From contig CAYRIY010000006.1 in NCBI GenBank assembly GCA_964424335.1, positions 1 through 64,000 on the forward strand: DNA of 64,000 nt. Direction: 5' to 3'. Source of the stretch: CAYRIY01 sp964424335 (GTDB taxonomy: Bacteria; Bacillota; Limnochordia; DTU080; RSA5). The translations under genes were made by a program, and so were the position numbers. This document shows positions 27,061-35,432 of the stretch, in pieces. Each line of letters begins with the position of its first letter. Within the stretch, counting starts at the first letter, position 1. Below the pieces are notes generated by a model, which saw only the letters and a program-made list of their open reading frames with translations, had not been told where the DNA came from and did no database searches.

Positions 27061-27084
27061 GTGATCATCTCCTCCTGCTATGGC

Positions 27085-27210
27085 GGTAGGGTCCTTCCTG
27101 TGGAAACGCTCGCTGCGCGCCCTCCTGGCGCTCCACTCGCTCGGCCCTCGGGACCTACCGCCATCGTGGCTCCCGGCCCCTCCGGCACGTTCCCCAGGAA
27201 GGACCCTACC
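27085..27210. repeat. Stem-bounded repeat element, copy 1
   Basis: Perfect 16-bp inverted arms (27085-27100 and 27195-27210, starting GGTAGGGTCCTT) enclose about 94 bases. The interior is clearly related to a second element at 32234-32374: shared blocks include GAAACGCTC, CTCCTGGCGCTCC, CGCCATC and ACGTTCCCC. It lies in the 198-base gap between the LysM gene and the 56-residue gene, so it would be part of the eCIS transcript. No reading frame in it looks coding. It may be a structured RNA or a MITE/bcr-type interspersed element. Confidence 0.8.
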
Positions 27211-27258
27211 ACCGCCGATCTCGCGCTCTTGTTGCGACGTGCTGCGATACGTGAGCCA

Positions 27259-27966
27259 TCAGCCTCTTCCAACTTTGAGCGAGATGCGAATGCCGGGCCG
27301 TAGCATGCGGGGGTTTTCGATTCCGTTTGCCTCGGCCACGCTGCGCCAGTCCTCGCTGCCGCTTGCGGCGACCATCTGCTGCAGGGACTCGCCCTCTTGG
27401 GCGGGGCGCTGCGGCTGGGTGTCCGGCCCGGTTTGCCCGTTCGCCGACGGATTGGCCCTGCCAAATTGAAACTGGATATCCTGACTCGTAAGGCTCAAGT
27501 TTACGTTGGCCCGAAGGGGCTTTCCGTCGGGCGAAAAGTACTCGAGTCGCTCGGTGATCGAGTCGACCACACCTTCAAAGAGAAACGTCCCCCACAAGAA
27601 GCGCACGCCGGGCGGGATCCATTTGTCGGCCTGCCCCTCGACCGGCTGCGGTCTGATAAAGTAGTTCACTTTCTCGGTCAGCTTGCGCACGTCGCCTGAG
27701 GGCTCTCTCGACCCGTCCGGCAGGGGCTCGGTCACGTCAAACCAGAGGTCGAGCCCAAGTTTCGTCGTCCCCTTCCCGACAAACTGGAGCGCCGATCCCC
27801 CGCGCTGGTCGCCGCCGGCATTTTGATTGGTGTACGTCACCGTGAGCGTCTCAGGATTGAACTGGACGGTGACGTTTCGCTCCGGATTGCCCTCATGGAC
27901 GGCGCCGTTGTTGTCCCAGTAGATGTCTTGCAGCTCGGCCTTTGCAAGTCGCTCAGGCTTTGGCAT
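27259..27966 (-). CDS. LysM-domain spike/tube adaptor (Afp7/Pvc7-like)
   Basis: 235 residues from ATG 27966, one base after the stop of the second tube gene; the longer open frame overlaps that gene and is not needed. The N-terminal part contains NVTVQFNPETLTVTYTNQ, LGLDLWFDV and GVRFLWGTFLFEGVVDS, the conserved beta core of CIS adaptor proteins. The C-terminal 45 residues are a LysM-like module (ESLQQMVAASGSEDWRSVAE, then GIENPRMLRPGIRISL). In the tail this protein links the tube to the hub. A 198-base gap with a structured repeat separates it from the next gene. Confidence 0.9.
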   Translation of the reverse strand: MPKPERLAKAELQDIYWDNNGAVHEGNPERNVTVQFNPETLTVTYTNQNAGGDQRGGSALQFVGKGTTKLGLDLWFDVTEPLPDGSREPSGDVRKLTEKVNYFIRPQPVEGQADKWIPPGVRFLWGTFLFEGVVDSITERLEYFSPDGKPLRANVNLSLTSQDIQFQFGRANPSANGQTGPDTQPQRPAQEGESLQQMVAASGSEDWRSVAEANGIENPRMLRPGIRISLKVGRG

Positions 27967-27967
27967 G

Positions 27968-28477
27968 CTAGGCCACCCCCGCGCGACCGGTTCCGGCGCC
28001 ATCGGGTTTCTTGAGCGTGAGCCGCTCGTACGCGAGCTGCATCTCCTCGATCGCCACGAGCCCATCGACGGCGTTCAATGCCGGGGCCCGCAATTTGACG
28101 GGCAAGCAACGCTCGAGCAAAAACCTGGCGCTCTCCGTCTCTCGGTCGGCGGCGTACATGATGATCTCGGCATCTGCCCGAAGTCCCAGGCGGCCTTCGG
28201 TTTGCACCCGGTCAAACCAATCCCACAGGTCGAAATTGAGGGTCATTCCTCGTCTCAGCGTCAATTGCCCGTATGAAACCGGACCGTTCAAATGAATCTG
28301 ACGCGTGTTGTTGCCGCCCTCGCGGATCGTTTTCACCTGAACGTTCATCTCAAGACCGTCGACTTCCGAAAAGGCCGCGCGGCATACGCTGTCTGAGACG
28401 CCCTCAACCTCGATTTCCACCCGAAAGTTAAATGCGGTAAACGGCGGGGATACCGTCTCTTGCGCCTCGTCCGGCAT
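27968..28477 (-). CDS. Inner tube protein (second copy, Afp5-like)
   Basis: 169 residues; ATG 28477 follows AAGGAGGGAG. It belongs to the T4 gp19-like tail tube family: FNFRVEIEVEGVSDSVCRA, FSEVDGLEMNVQ, TIREGGNNTRQIHLNGP, and LTLRRGMTLNFDLWDWFD (given as fragments). eCIS loci normally carry one main tube protein and one or two tube initiators that bridge to the baseplate. Its position directly before the LysM adaptor marks this copy as the likely initiator. Length is normal. It shares no close identity with the first tube copy beyond the fold motifs. Confidence 0.92.
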   Translation of the reverse strand: MPDEAQETVSPPFTAFNFRVEIEVEGVSDSVCRAAFSEVDGLEMNVQVKTIREGGNNTRQIHLNGPVSYGQLTLRRGMTLNFDLWDWFDRVQTEGRLGLRADAEIIMYAADRETESARFLLERCLPVKLRAPALNAVDGLVAIEEMQLAYERLTLKKPDGAGTGRAGVA

Positions 28478-28498
28478 GGGACTCCCTCCTTCGACGCT

Positions 28499-31400
28499 CT
28501 AAATGCTCTCGACCAAGCGGCCGCCGTCACGCTCGGTCTGGACCAACCGGACCTTGATAAACTCGAGCGGTCGGGACGGTGCGACGCGAAGCTCGACGAT
28601 GAGTCGCCCTAGATCCGCGTCGAGCCTTGCGTGATCGTCCGTCACGACGCGGAAACCCTCGTCGGGCGTGCTCCCTGCGAGCGCGCCACGCACAAAGAGC
28701 TGCGACAAGATCGACTCAAAGCGCCTGCGCACCCTGCGGCGCAACGCCGCATCGTTGGGGGCGAACACCATGTCCTGCCCTTCCCGCAGCGCTAGTTTTC
28801 GAATCAAGATCAACAGCCGTCGCACGCTGATCGGCCGCATGGCCGCATCTCGGCTCAACGTGTCTGCGCCAAGGAGCACAAATCCTCGCGTATCCCTTGC
28901 GATCACGTTGGCGCCTGCGCCGTACAGTCGTTCGAGGCCGTCTTCGGCGAGGTCAAACTCGAGTGCGACGACATCCTGCAACACCACGTTGGCAGGGGCG
29001 ATCCAGGCGCCGCGCTCGATGGTCCGACGAGCGATCACGCCGGTCGCGCTCCCGTCGGGCGGGATGAGCCGTGTCGATCGATCCGCGTGCGCCACCCACG
29101 TCCAAGGGTGGTAAAGTGCGCCGTATCCGAGCGCTCGGTCCCGCCCCCTTCCAAACCCTGCGCCCAGTCGAGCGGCGTACGCCGCAGCGCGCACGTCGTC
29201 GTATCCTGCGGGAATCGCCATAACGCACGTCATGTCGCCTCGAGCTGCGCAAGCGCTCAGCATTGCAGTGTGGACTTTTGCAGCATCGTTTCCGTCGGCG
29301 ATCTCCTCTGCGACGAGCCGTCCCGCCGTTCCCACTGGTCGGAGGAGAACCACCGTGTTTGACCACGCGCCGGCGATCCCGTCTGCGTGTGCCCGCACGC
29401 GGAAGTAGAGTGGTCCGCGCACGCCTTCATCGCCCGCTGCGCCGACTTGAACAAAAACTTGGGCCTTCGTGTCGCTTCCTCGGTACAGGACTTGCGCGTC
29501 GAGAAAGTCGGGGCGCTCGCCCTGTTCGACGACGTACACGATCCCACTTGAACCCGGAGCAGGATCGTTCATACTCTGCGAAGGCGGATCCACGGGCGAC
29601 CATGAGAGCCCATATCGGCCGTCGGATAGCGCCTCCGGTCCATTGAGGACGGGCGCCGCCGGAATCGGCGGCGGCGGCAAGACGAGCCCGCACTCCTCAA
29701 AAGGTCGAGACGGGAGCAGAGCGACTTGGGTGTTTGACCAAGGCCCCACTTCGTCTCGTTCCTCTGCCCGCACGCGGTAGTAGCGCACCTTTTGGCAGAC
29801 CGCGTCGACCTCAAACTCTGCCTCTGTCTCGTCCAGCCGTCGCCTTTGTACGATGACCGTAAACTGCGGGTCAAACGCCTCCTCGAGAAGGTACTGCACG
29901 GGCCCGGCTCCGACGGGTTCGACTGCCGACCAATGTGTCGACGCTTTGATATCCGACGCGCTGATCGGGTCGAGATTCGGCGGTTCCAGCACCGGGGTGG
30001 GGATTGGAACCACTTCGTTCCAATGTGGGTGTACCGCGTCCGGAACCGATAGGAGCGTGACGTCCTCGCGCGGCATCACCGCATGAAGCCGGCGGAGCGG
30101 CCGGCCTTGCACGTACTGTTTGTGAAACGCCGTGTCGGCAAGGGTCTCCGCCGGAATAGATGCGAGATCCGGGTCGAGAAAAAGATCCGCTGAAAACCGG
30201 TGAAGACCGGCTCGCAGAGAAGCCGTCCCCGCCGCCAGGTAACGGCCGGAGGTCGCCTCGATCCGGCGGCTGTGCTCCATTCCGATCGGCAAAAACCGCA
30301 CCGATTGGCCAAGGGTAGGCCCGCTTGCCTCCAGAGACCCACACCGAGCAGCTAACGGAAAGCGCGGGTGGTCCGCCTCATTCCACAAGGAAAGGCCCGG
30401 ATGCGGTCCGTCGGCCGTCGGCGCACTCGATCGCTCCGTGCCGTAGAGCATGCGATCGGTCGGCAGGTGGCCCACGTACCTGGGGGACTGCGGCGCAAAC
30501 CCGAGGCGCCGCAACTCGTTCGTAATCCCGCGTTCATCCCTCGTCCACAGGTCAAAGGTGAGCCGATCCGCTCTTAGGCGTTCAAAGGGGGCGAGTTGAA
30601 AGCGCGCCCTTCCTTCCGCCGGGTCCAGCGGCGCGAGGACCTCACGAACGAGCGCCGTGCGCCATCGGTCGATATCAACGCCACGTACCGCCTCGAGCTC
30701 TTCCTGCGTGGGATCCCTAACTTCCGTCACGCCTGCGAGCAGCCGCTCGGACGACGGATCTTCCGGATCCTCTGAGCCTCGATGGAGCTCGATAAGCGCG
30801 CCGGCGCTCGCTCCCGCGTCGAAGGGAAGGACAACCCGGTGCAGCGCACCCGCCTCCTCAGGCAGAAACCACCGTGCCGGCTGCTCGCCATCGCCGGGAT
30901 GAGAGCCGACTGCACCTCCATCCTCCGACCGGGGCGACATGAGACGGGCCTTAACCTTCAGGGGGTCGACGTGAGCCCCAGAGCCTGCAACCACCTCAAA
31001 CCAGTGCTCGCTTCCCGCAATTCGCGCCTTGGCTCCGGTATGGATCAAGCCTTCACTTGCGTCCGATCGGGCGATGCTCTCCACGAAGAGGTAGAGCCGC
31101 GTTGATCGGCTGAATGCACCGTCGATCGCTGGGTCTTGGTGATCCACCTGGACCAAGTCGCCTGCCTGCGGAATAGTTGTGCCGGCGCCCGCAATCGATA
31201 ACTCGATCCCAAGGCTTGTGAGTCGAACGCCGCTTGTCACATAAGGCTCTTTTCGCAGGACGGCCCCTACCCTTAGCCCATCCGCCCACGGGCCTTCAGA
31301 GCGCGCCCACAAAAGTGTGGAGCCCCAGCCCGCCGTCTCAATGCTCGGGCCCCGGTCTGCGATCGCCATGAGGCCCGGGACGAGAAAGCTGCTCGATGCC

Positions 31401-31702
31401 GCGTCGTCGGACGCAACGCGGACGACGTAGCACTTTCTGCCGCCGTTGCGAAAGAAGGCTCGCACGGTGGCGGCCAAGTGGCCGTATACCGGCTCGCCAT
31501 TCTCACGATGAGCAAGGAGGACGTCGTCGCCGAAGATCTCCTCAAAGCGGACCTGATCGTAAACGGAGACGGGTAGGTCGATCGGGCCCGACGATGCGAA
31601 GCCGACGAAGGCGGCGACGTCCATCGGAGGAAGCGCGTCCCGCGCGGCCGGGGCGGCTGCGCTAAATGTAACCTGCGGCAAACTCCTAGCGACCAGAGCC
31701 AA
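28499..31702 (-). CDS. Giant tail-sheath protein with two fibronectin-III-like domains
   Basis: 1067 residues from TTG 31702 (GAGAGGTTGA upstream, spacing somewhat long). The N-terminus (LPQVTFSAAAPAARD, AAFVGFASSGPIDLPV, FFRNGGRKCYVVRVAS) and the C-terminus (RRLLILIRKLALREGQDMVF, FIKVRLVQTERDGGRL) are those of contractile sheath subunits, which anchor in the baseplate and interlock with neighbours. Between about residues 580 and 790 are two tandem modules with the FN3 pattern: HWSAVEPVG...YRVRAEERDEVGPWSNT and SWSPVDPPS...FRVRAHADGIAGAWSNT. A third domain precedes them. A typical sheath has 350-650 residues. The FN3 pair would face outward and could bind carbohydrate or cells; it may be a minor or baseplate-proximal subunit. 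Confidence 0.85.
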   Translation of the reverse strand: MALVARSLPQVTFSAAAPAARDALPPMDVAAFVGFASSGPIDLPVSVYDQVRFEEIFGDDVLLAHRENGEPVYGHLAATVRAFFRNGGRKCYVVRVASDDAASSSFLVPGLMAIADRGPSIETAGWGSTLLWARSEGPWADGLRVGAVLRKEPYVTSGVRLTSLGIELSIAGAGTTIPQAGDLVQVDHQDPAIDGAFSRSTRLYLFVESIARSDASEGLIHTGAKARIAGSEHWFEVVAGSGAHVDPLKVKARLMSPRSEDGGAVGSHPGDGEQPARWFLPEEAGALHRVVLPFDAGASAGALIELHRGSEDPEDPSSERLLAGVTEVRDPTQEELEAVRGVDIDRWRTALVREVLAPLDPAEGRARFQLAPFERLRADRLTFDLWTRDERGITNELRRLGFAPQSPRYVGHLPTDRMLYGTERSSAPTADGPHPGLSLWNEADHPRFPLAARCGSLEASGPTLGQSVRFLPIGMEHSRRIEATSGRYLAAGTASLRAGLHRFSADLFLDPDLASIPAETLADTAFHKQYVQGRPLRRLHAVMPREDVTLLSVPDAVHPHWNEVVPIPTPVLEPPNLDPISASDIKASTHWSAVEPVGAGPVQYLLEEAFDPQFTVIVQRRRLDETEAEFEVDAVCQKVRYYRVRAEERDEVGPWSNTQVALLPSRPFEECGLVLPPPPIPAAPVLNGPEALSDGRYGLSWSPVDPPSQSMNDPAPGSSGIVYVVEQGERPDFLDAQVLYRGSDTKAQVFVQVGAAGDEGVRGPLYFRVRAHADGIAGAWSNTVVLLRPVGTAGRLVAEEIADGNDAAKVHTAMLSACAARGDMTCVMAIPAGYDDVRAAAYAARLGAGFGRGRDRALGYGALYHPWTWVAHADRSTRLIPPDGSATGVIARRTIERGAWIAPANVVLQDVVALEFDLAEDGLERLYGAGANVIARDTRGFVLLGADTLSRDAAMRPISVRRLLILIRKLALREGQDMVFAPNDAALRRRVRRRFESILSQLFVRGALAGSTPDEGFRVVTDDHARLDADLGRLIVELRVAPSRPLEFIKVRLVQTERDGGRLVESI

Positions 31703-31747
31703 GGCGTGAAGTCAACCTCTCTAACGTCCTAAGTCGGAGGCGTGGGG

Positions 31748-32206
31748 CTACGATACTTCGATGCGCTCACAGGCAAGCACCAGTTCTTCGATGGCCACGT
31801 CCGTACCGGCCCCGGATAGCGTCGGACCCGTGTACTTGATCGGGCGGGCTCCAGCCAGTTTCCAGGTCATGGCCGTCGTCTCGTGATCCTCACTCTTGAG
31901 CTGGATGGTGACAGTCCTAAGCTGATCCTGGCTGCCGTTTCGCACCTCGTCCAGCCAGCCGTAGAGCTCGAGTACGCCTACGACGCCGCGCTTTAGCGTG
32001 ACGTCGGGAACCTTGTACGTGCCGGTGATCTTGCGAGGCGCGTTGTCGCGCTCGTTTCCGTTGCGGTACTCGGCCACGGTAATCTCCATGCCAAGTCCGC
32101 TCACCTCTTGAAACCCGCCCAGCGTCGTTTCAGGGTCGTGCCCGTCTAGGCCGAGGTCGACAATGAAGTTAAATTGGCTGTACGGTCTTTCGCGGGGTTC
32201 TGCCAT
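31748..32206 (-). CDS. Inner tube protein (first copy, Afp1-like)
   Basis: 152 residues from ATG 32206, preceded by AAAGGGGACACC; an in-frame upstream start at 32248 lies in the repeat element and has no ribosome site. The sequence is a classical CIS tube: YSQFNFIVDLGLDGHDPETT, GGFQEVSGLGMEITVAEYRN, RKITGTYKVPDVTLKRGVVG, GWLDEVRNGSQDQLRTVTIQ and KLAGARPIKYTGPTLSG. Hexamers stack to form the rigid tube that carries cargo. It follows the main sheath gene and a structured repeat, and is probably the major tube subunit. Confidence 0.95.
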   Translation of the reverse strand: MAEPRERPYSQFNFIVDLGLDGHDPETTLGGFQEVSGLGMEITVAEYRNGNERDNAPRKITGTYKVPDVTLKRGVVGVLELYGWLDEVRNGSQDQLRTVTIQLKSEDHETTAMTWKLAGARPIKYTGPTLSGAGTDVAIEELVLACERIEVS

Positions 32207-32233
32207 CTTGGTGTCCCCTTTCTTCTTAAGCCC

Positions 32234-32374
32234 GGGTTGGGTGTGCATCGTTTCTCGGTGAAACGCTCACTTCGCGCCGTCCTGGCGCTCCGTTCGCTCG
32301 CTCCTCGTCGCCTCTCGCCATCCTGGCTTCGGCTCCTCGGAAACGTTCCCCGGAAAACGATGCACACCCAACCC
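32234..32374. repeat. Stem-bounded repeat element, copy 2
   Basis: Perfect 20-bp inverted arms (32234-32253 and 32355-32374, starting GGGTTGGGTGTG) bound a 101-base interior homologous to that of the copy at 27085-27210. The arms of the two copies differ completely, yet each pair is perfectly complementary. It lies 28 bases upstream of the first tube start, in the 259-base gap after the sheath gene. The remainder of that gap (32375-32507) shows nothing recognisable. Confidence 0.8.
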
Positions 32375-32507
32375 TCGTAGTTGCCACGTTTCATGGCCGC
32401 CGGCGAGCCTCGAACCGGAGCCGCCGCCGACGCCCTTTGCTCCTTAGTCTCAATACAGAACCTGCGTCCATGCCATGTGAGTCACGCTTTCTGGGCCGGC
32501 CGCTTTT

Positions 32508-34436
32508 CTAAGCGCTGCGGTCGGCGGTCCATTGGCCGATGCGGAAGATGACAAACTCCGCCGGGCGCACCGCCGCTACGCCGACGAGGCAGATGAGCCG
32601 GCCGTTGTCGATGTCGTTTTGCGTCATCGTCGAGCGGTCGCAGCGGACGAAGAAGGCCTCGGAAGGCTTGGTTCCCATGAGGCGCTGGGACCTCCACTCG
32701 TTGAAGAGGAAGTCTTCGACCGTGCGGGTCACCTTCTCCCAAAGGCTCGGCATGTTGTTCATAAAGACGATCCACTGCGTGCTCTTTTCAATCGAGCGCT
32801 CGAGGTAGGCGAAGTAGCGCCGCAGGTTGACGTACTTCCACTCGGGGTCGGAGCTGATCAAACGAGCCCCCCAAAGCCGGATTCCCCTGCCCTCAAAGAA
32901 ACGCAAGCAGTTGACGCCGGCCGGGTTGAGCACGTCCTGTTGTCCCCTGTTGAGGACAATTTCAAGCCCCAGCGCAGAGCGAACGACTTCGTTGGCAGGC
33001 GCCTTGTGCACGCCGTGTTCGATGTCGTTTCTCGCATAGATCCCTGTGACGAATCCGCTCGGCGGAAGGTTGATCTCCTCTTCGGTCACGGGGTCGAGGA
33101 TGCGCACCCACGGATAGTAGAGCGCCGCGTGCGTCGAGTCGAGCTTGCCGCGGTACTCCCGGATCTCGGAGACGACCTGCCCGTTAGGAGCGTCGAGGAC
33201 CGCGATGCGGTAGCGCATCCGCTCTGCGTGGGAGATCAAGAGGCGGGTGATGGCGTCCGCGTCGCTCTTGTACGAGTTGGCGTAGTCGAACGTGGAGCCG
33301 GGCGCTGCCACCATCGAGATATCCTCGATGTCTTCGAGCGCGCGCAGCCCGCTCTTTCGTCCATCCGACTCACCCGCATCCCCCTCGTACTCGCGAAATC
33401 CGGGTCGCTGGCCGTCGCTGCCGTCCTTGAGGAGAATCCTAAACGAGCGGGCGGCGTCGCTTGCCGAATCGTCGGTGAGGAAACTGCGAACCGTAGTCTC
33501 ACTGTCGACCAGGCTCCCTTGCGCAAGGAGCGCTTCGGCGATCGCTGCGCCGTTTTCGAGCTCGGTCGAGAAGACGAGGGGCACGTAAAGCTCGGTCGAG
33601 CGCGATGATGGCTCCGCGGCGAACTGTCTTGAAAGCGATGCCGGATGGCCGGGGTGCAGCGCCAAGTCGGACCAGGTAAGGTCGCCCAGGCCTTGCGCTG
33701 GCGAGTAGGTCACGTCCACCGTAAGGACTCGCACACGGTCTTTCTCAGGGTCAAGAGAGCTCACGAGTTGGGCGCCTGACGCATCGTCGTCGGGATCGTC
33801 CGTTCGCAGGCGAAACGTGTAGCGTCCGGTGTCCGTGTCCAGATACCGCTCGAGCCAGTACAGCGTGCCCTCGTCCGGCGGGGAGGCGCTCTCGTCCCCC
33901 ACCCAGACGACGTCGAAGTTGCGGGCGCCGCGCAGCGCCGGCCTCATATCGCCCGTTGGGTCGGCAGGATCGGCGGGTTCTTCGCCCAGGATGTTTGGGC
34001 CGAGGCGAAATTGAAACGTCACCGTCCCGTTGCCGGCGGCTCCCGGGTAGCGCGCCCGAATCGTGACGCCCTCGCCCGGCGGCGACTTTGCATCCGGCAC
34101 CTCCGCGATCGCATACCCGGCCCACTCGGACTCCTCAGAGTCTTCAGGGGGCTCGTACACGCGGGCGACGTAAAGGCGCCGCCCGCCTTCTTCGAAGAAG
34201 TTTCTCACGGCGTGCGCTACGTAGTTGTGCATCCGCTCGCCGTACTCGAGCCGGTCGAGCCCGCCGTAGATGCGTTCGAAATCTGCGAAGCTGGTGAGGA
34301 GTTCGGGTTCGCCGCTGATCGGCCCAAACCGGGTCGGACCGACAAAGCCGGCGGTGCTCGTGCTCACACCTTCGATTGTCTTCGCTCTGTAGCTGGTCTC
34401 CTCGATGTACACGCCTGGCGCTAAGTATTCAGGCAT
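32508..34436 (-). CDS. Main tail-sheath protein (Afp2/Afp3-like)
   Basis: 642 residues; ATG 34436 follows AAAGGAGTTG. It is a clear contractile-sheath subunit: the N-terminus EYLAPGVYIEETSYRAKTIE with GVSTSTAGFVG is nearly diagnostic for eCIS sheaths, and NFFEEGGRRLYVARVY is the second conserved block. The C-terminal domain has DIEHGVHKAPANEV, NCLRFFEGRGIRLWGARLIS, YFAYLERSIEKSTQWIVFMN and ending FVIFRIGQWTADRSA. An insertion of about 200 residues between the two halves forms the exposed decoration domain. It is expected to be the major sheath component. Confidence 0.96.
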   Translation of the reverse strand: MPEYLAPGVYIEETSYRAKTIEGVSTSTAGFVGPTRFGPISGEPELLTSFADFERIYGGLDRLEYGERMHNYVAHAVRNFFEEGGRRLYVARVYEPPEDSEESEWAGYAIAEVPDAKSPPGEGVTIRARYPGAAGNGTVTFQFRLGPNILGEEPADPADPTGDMRPALRGARNFDVVWVGDESASPPDEGTLYWLERYLDTDTGRYTFRLRTDDPDDDASGAQLVSSLDPEKDRVRVLTVDVTYSPAQGLGDLTWSDLALHPGHPASLSRQFAAEPSSRSTELYVPLVFSTELENGAAIAEALLAQGSLVDSETTVRSFLTDDSASDAARSFRILLKDGSDGQRPGFREYEGDAGESDGRKSGLRALEDIEDISMVAAPGSTFDYANSYKSDADAITRLLISHAERMRYRIAVLDAPNGQVVSEIREYRGKLDSTHAALYYPWVRILDPVTEEEINLPPSGFVTGIYARNDIEHGVHKAPANEVVRSALGLEIVLNRGQQDVLNPAGVNCLRFFEGRGIRLWGARLISSDPEWKYVNLRRYFAYLERSIEKSTQWIVFMNNMPSLWEKVTRTVEDFLFNEWRSQRLMGTKPSEAFFVRCDRSTMTQNDIDNGRLICLVGVAAVRPAEFVIFRIGQWTADRSA

Positions 34437-34526
34437 CCGTACAACTCCTTTCTTGACCGAACGCGTCGCTTCGCGCCCTACCGCCGGCCGGGTTCATCGC
34501 GGCGGCGACGGCGCGGACATCCTGAC

Positions 34527-35429
34527 TCAAATCCAAAGGACCGACATGCCGCCTGTGCGCAACGTCGATTCCCGGCCATACACGACCAAGCAAGGGACCG
34601 AATCGACGGGCAATCCCTCCTCTGCAGGAACAATGCGCGCATAGGGCTGTCCGACGATGTCCCCAAGGTCAGGAAGACCAAAGCCCGGCAGCGGCGACAG
34701 GGGTTCTCCCGCCGAGTAGCGGACCCGCACTTCGAGCTCCCAACTTTGCTCATACAGGCCGGCCATCGCGGCAGGCGGCGGCGATCCGGCGAGCGACGGT
34801 GTCGCCGGGGGGTAGGGAAACGCCACGAGCGCGGATCCGCGCTCGTCTGCAAGGCCGTACCACGTCTCGCCATCGTGCTCGACCTCGAGGACAGCATGGG
34901 CGGCGGGAGCATCGGCCTCACGGTCCCAAAGTTGCACGCGAACCGAAGCCGCGGCGCGAGGATTGACGTGCCGAGTTGGCGAGGAGAAGAGGTAAAACCG
35001 AGGGTCTCCTCCCCCCGGCGGGCTTGGGGACGCCGCTTGGCCGTCCGGTGTAAGGAAGATCTCGCTCTCTGACATGGGATCCGCGGTCGTATACACGACC
35101 GGGAGGAATCGCTCGAGCCGATCTCTCACTTCGATTGCCACACCAGCCGACGATGGCGGACTTTCGACGCCCCCCGAGGGGAGCCGGTGAAAGACGTACG
35201 TTCCTTCGGGATTTGGTATGGCGCGCACGGGCGAGCTTGCAATCGAGCGGGCGCCATCCGCGTCGATCGCGTGTGCGGTCACGACAAGGCCATGTTCCAC
35301 CGGTTGATCGAACCCGTGCTCCCAAAAGCGGATTCCAAAGAGCGCGCGATGGGTGTGCCGCTCGTGGATCAATACCCTTCGCTCACTGCTCCACACCTGC
35401 GATTGCATGCCGTCGTCACCGTCCGTCAC
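34527..35429 (-). CDS. Conserved eCIS accessory protein, beta-sandwich-like
   Basis: 300 residues from GTG 35429 (GAGGGTGAC upstream), three bases after the DUF4255 stop. I do not know a function. The N-terminal 80 residues resemble carboxypeptidase-regulatory-like or transthyretin-type domains: HRALFGIRFWEHGFDQPVEH, then GLVVTAHAID and GTYVFHRLPSG. A second similar unit, VRVQLWDREADAPAAHAVLE, with YGLADERGSALVAFPYP, follows near residue 165. Proteins of this kind are recurrent beside the terminator and sheath genes in actinobacterial and other Gram-positive-type eCIS loci, by recollection. It lacks signal peptide and membrane segments. A capping or sheath-decoration role is possible. Confidence 0.55.
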   Translation of the reverse strand: MTDGDDGMQSQVWSSERRVLIHERHTHRALFGIRFWEHGFDQPVEHGLVVTAHAIDADGARSIASSPVRAIPNPEGTYVFHRLPSGGVESPPSSAGVAIEVRDRLERFLPVVYTTADPMSESEIFLTPDGQAASPSPPGGGDPRFYLFSSPTRHVNPRAAASVRVQLWDREADAPAAHAVLEVEHDGETWYGLADERGSALVAFPYPPATPSLAGSPPPAAMAGLYEQSWELEVRVRYSAGEPLSPLPGFGLPDLGDIVGQPYARIVPAEEGLPVDSVPCLVVYGRESTLRTGGMSVLWI

Positions 35430-35432
35430 TCA

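Noticed and set aside
32146..32394. 82-codon frame on the - strand reading through repeat copy 2
   Set aside because: It crosses both arms of the repeat, has no ribosome site and an arginine/serine-rich chance composition.
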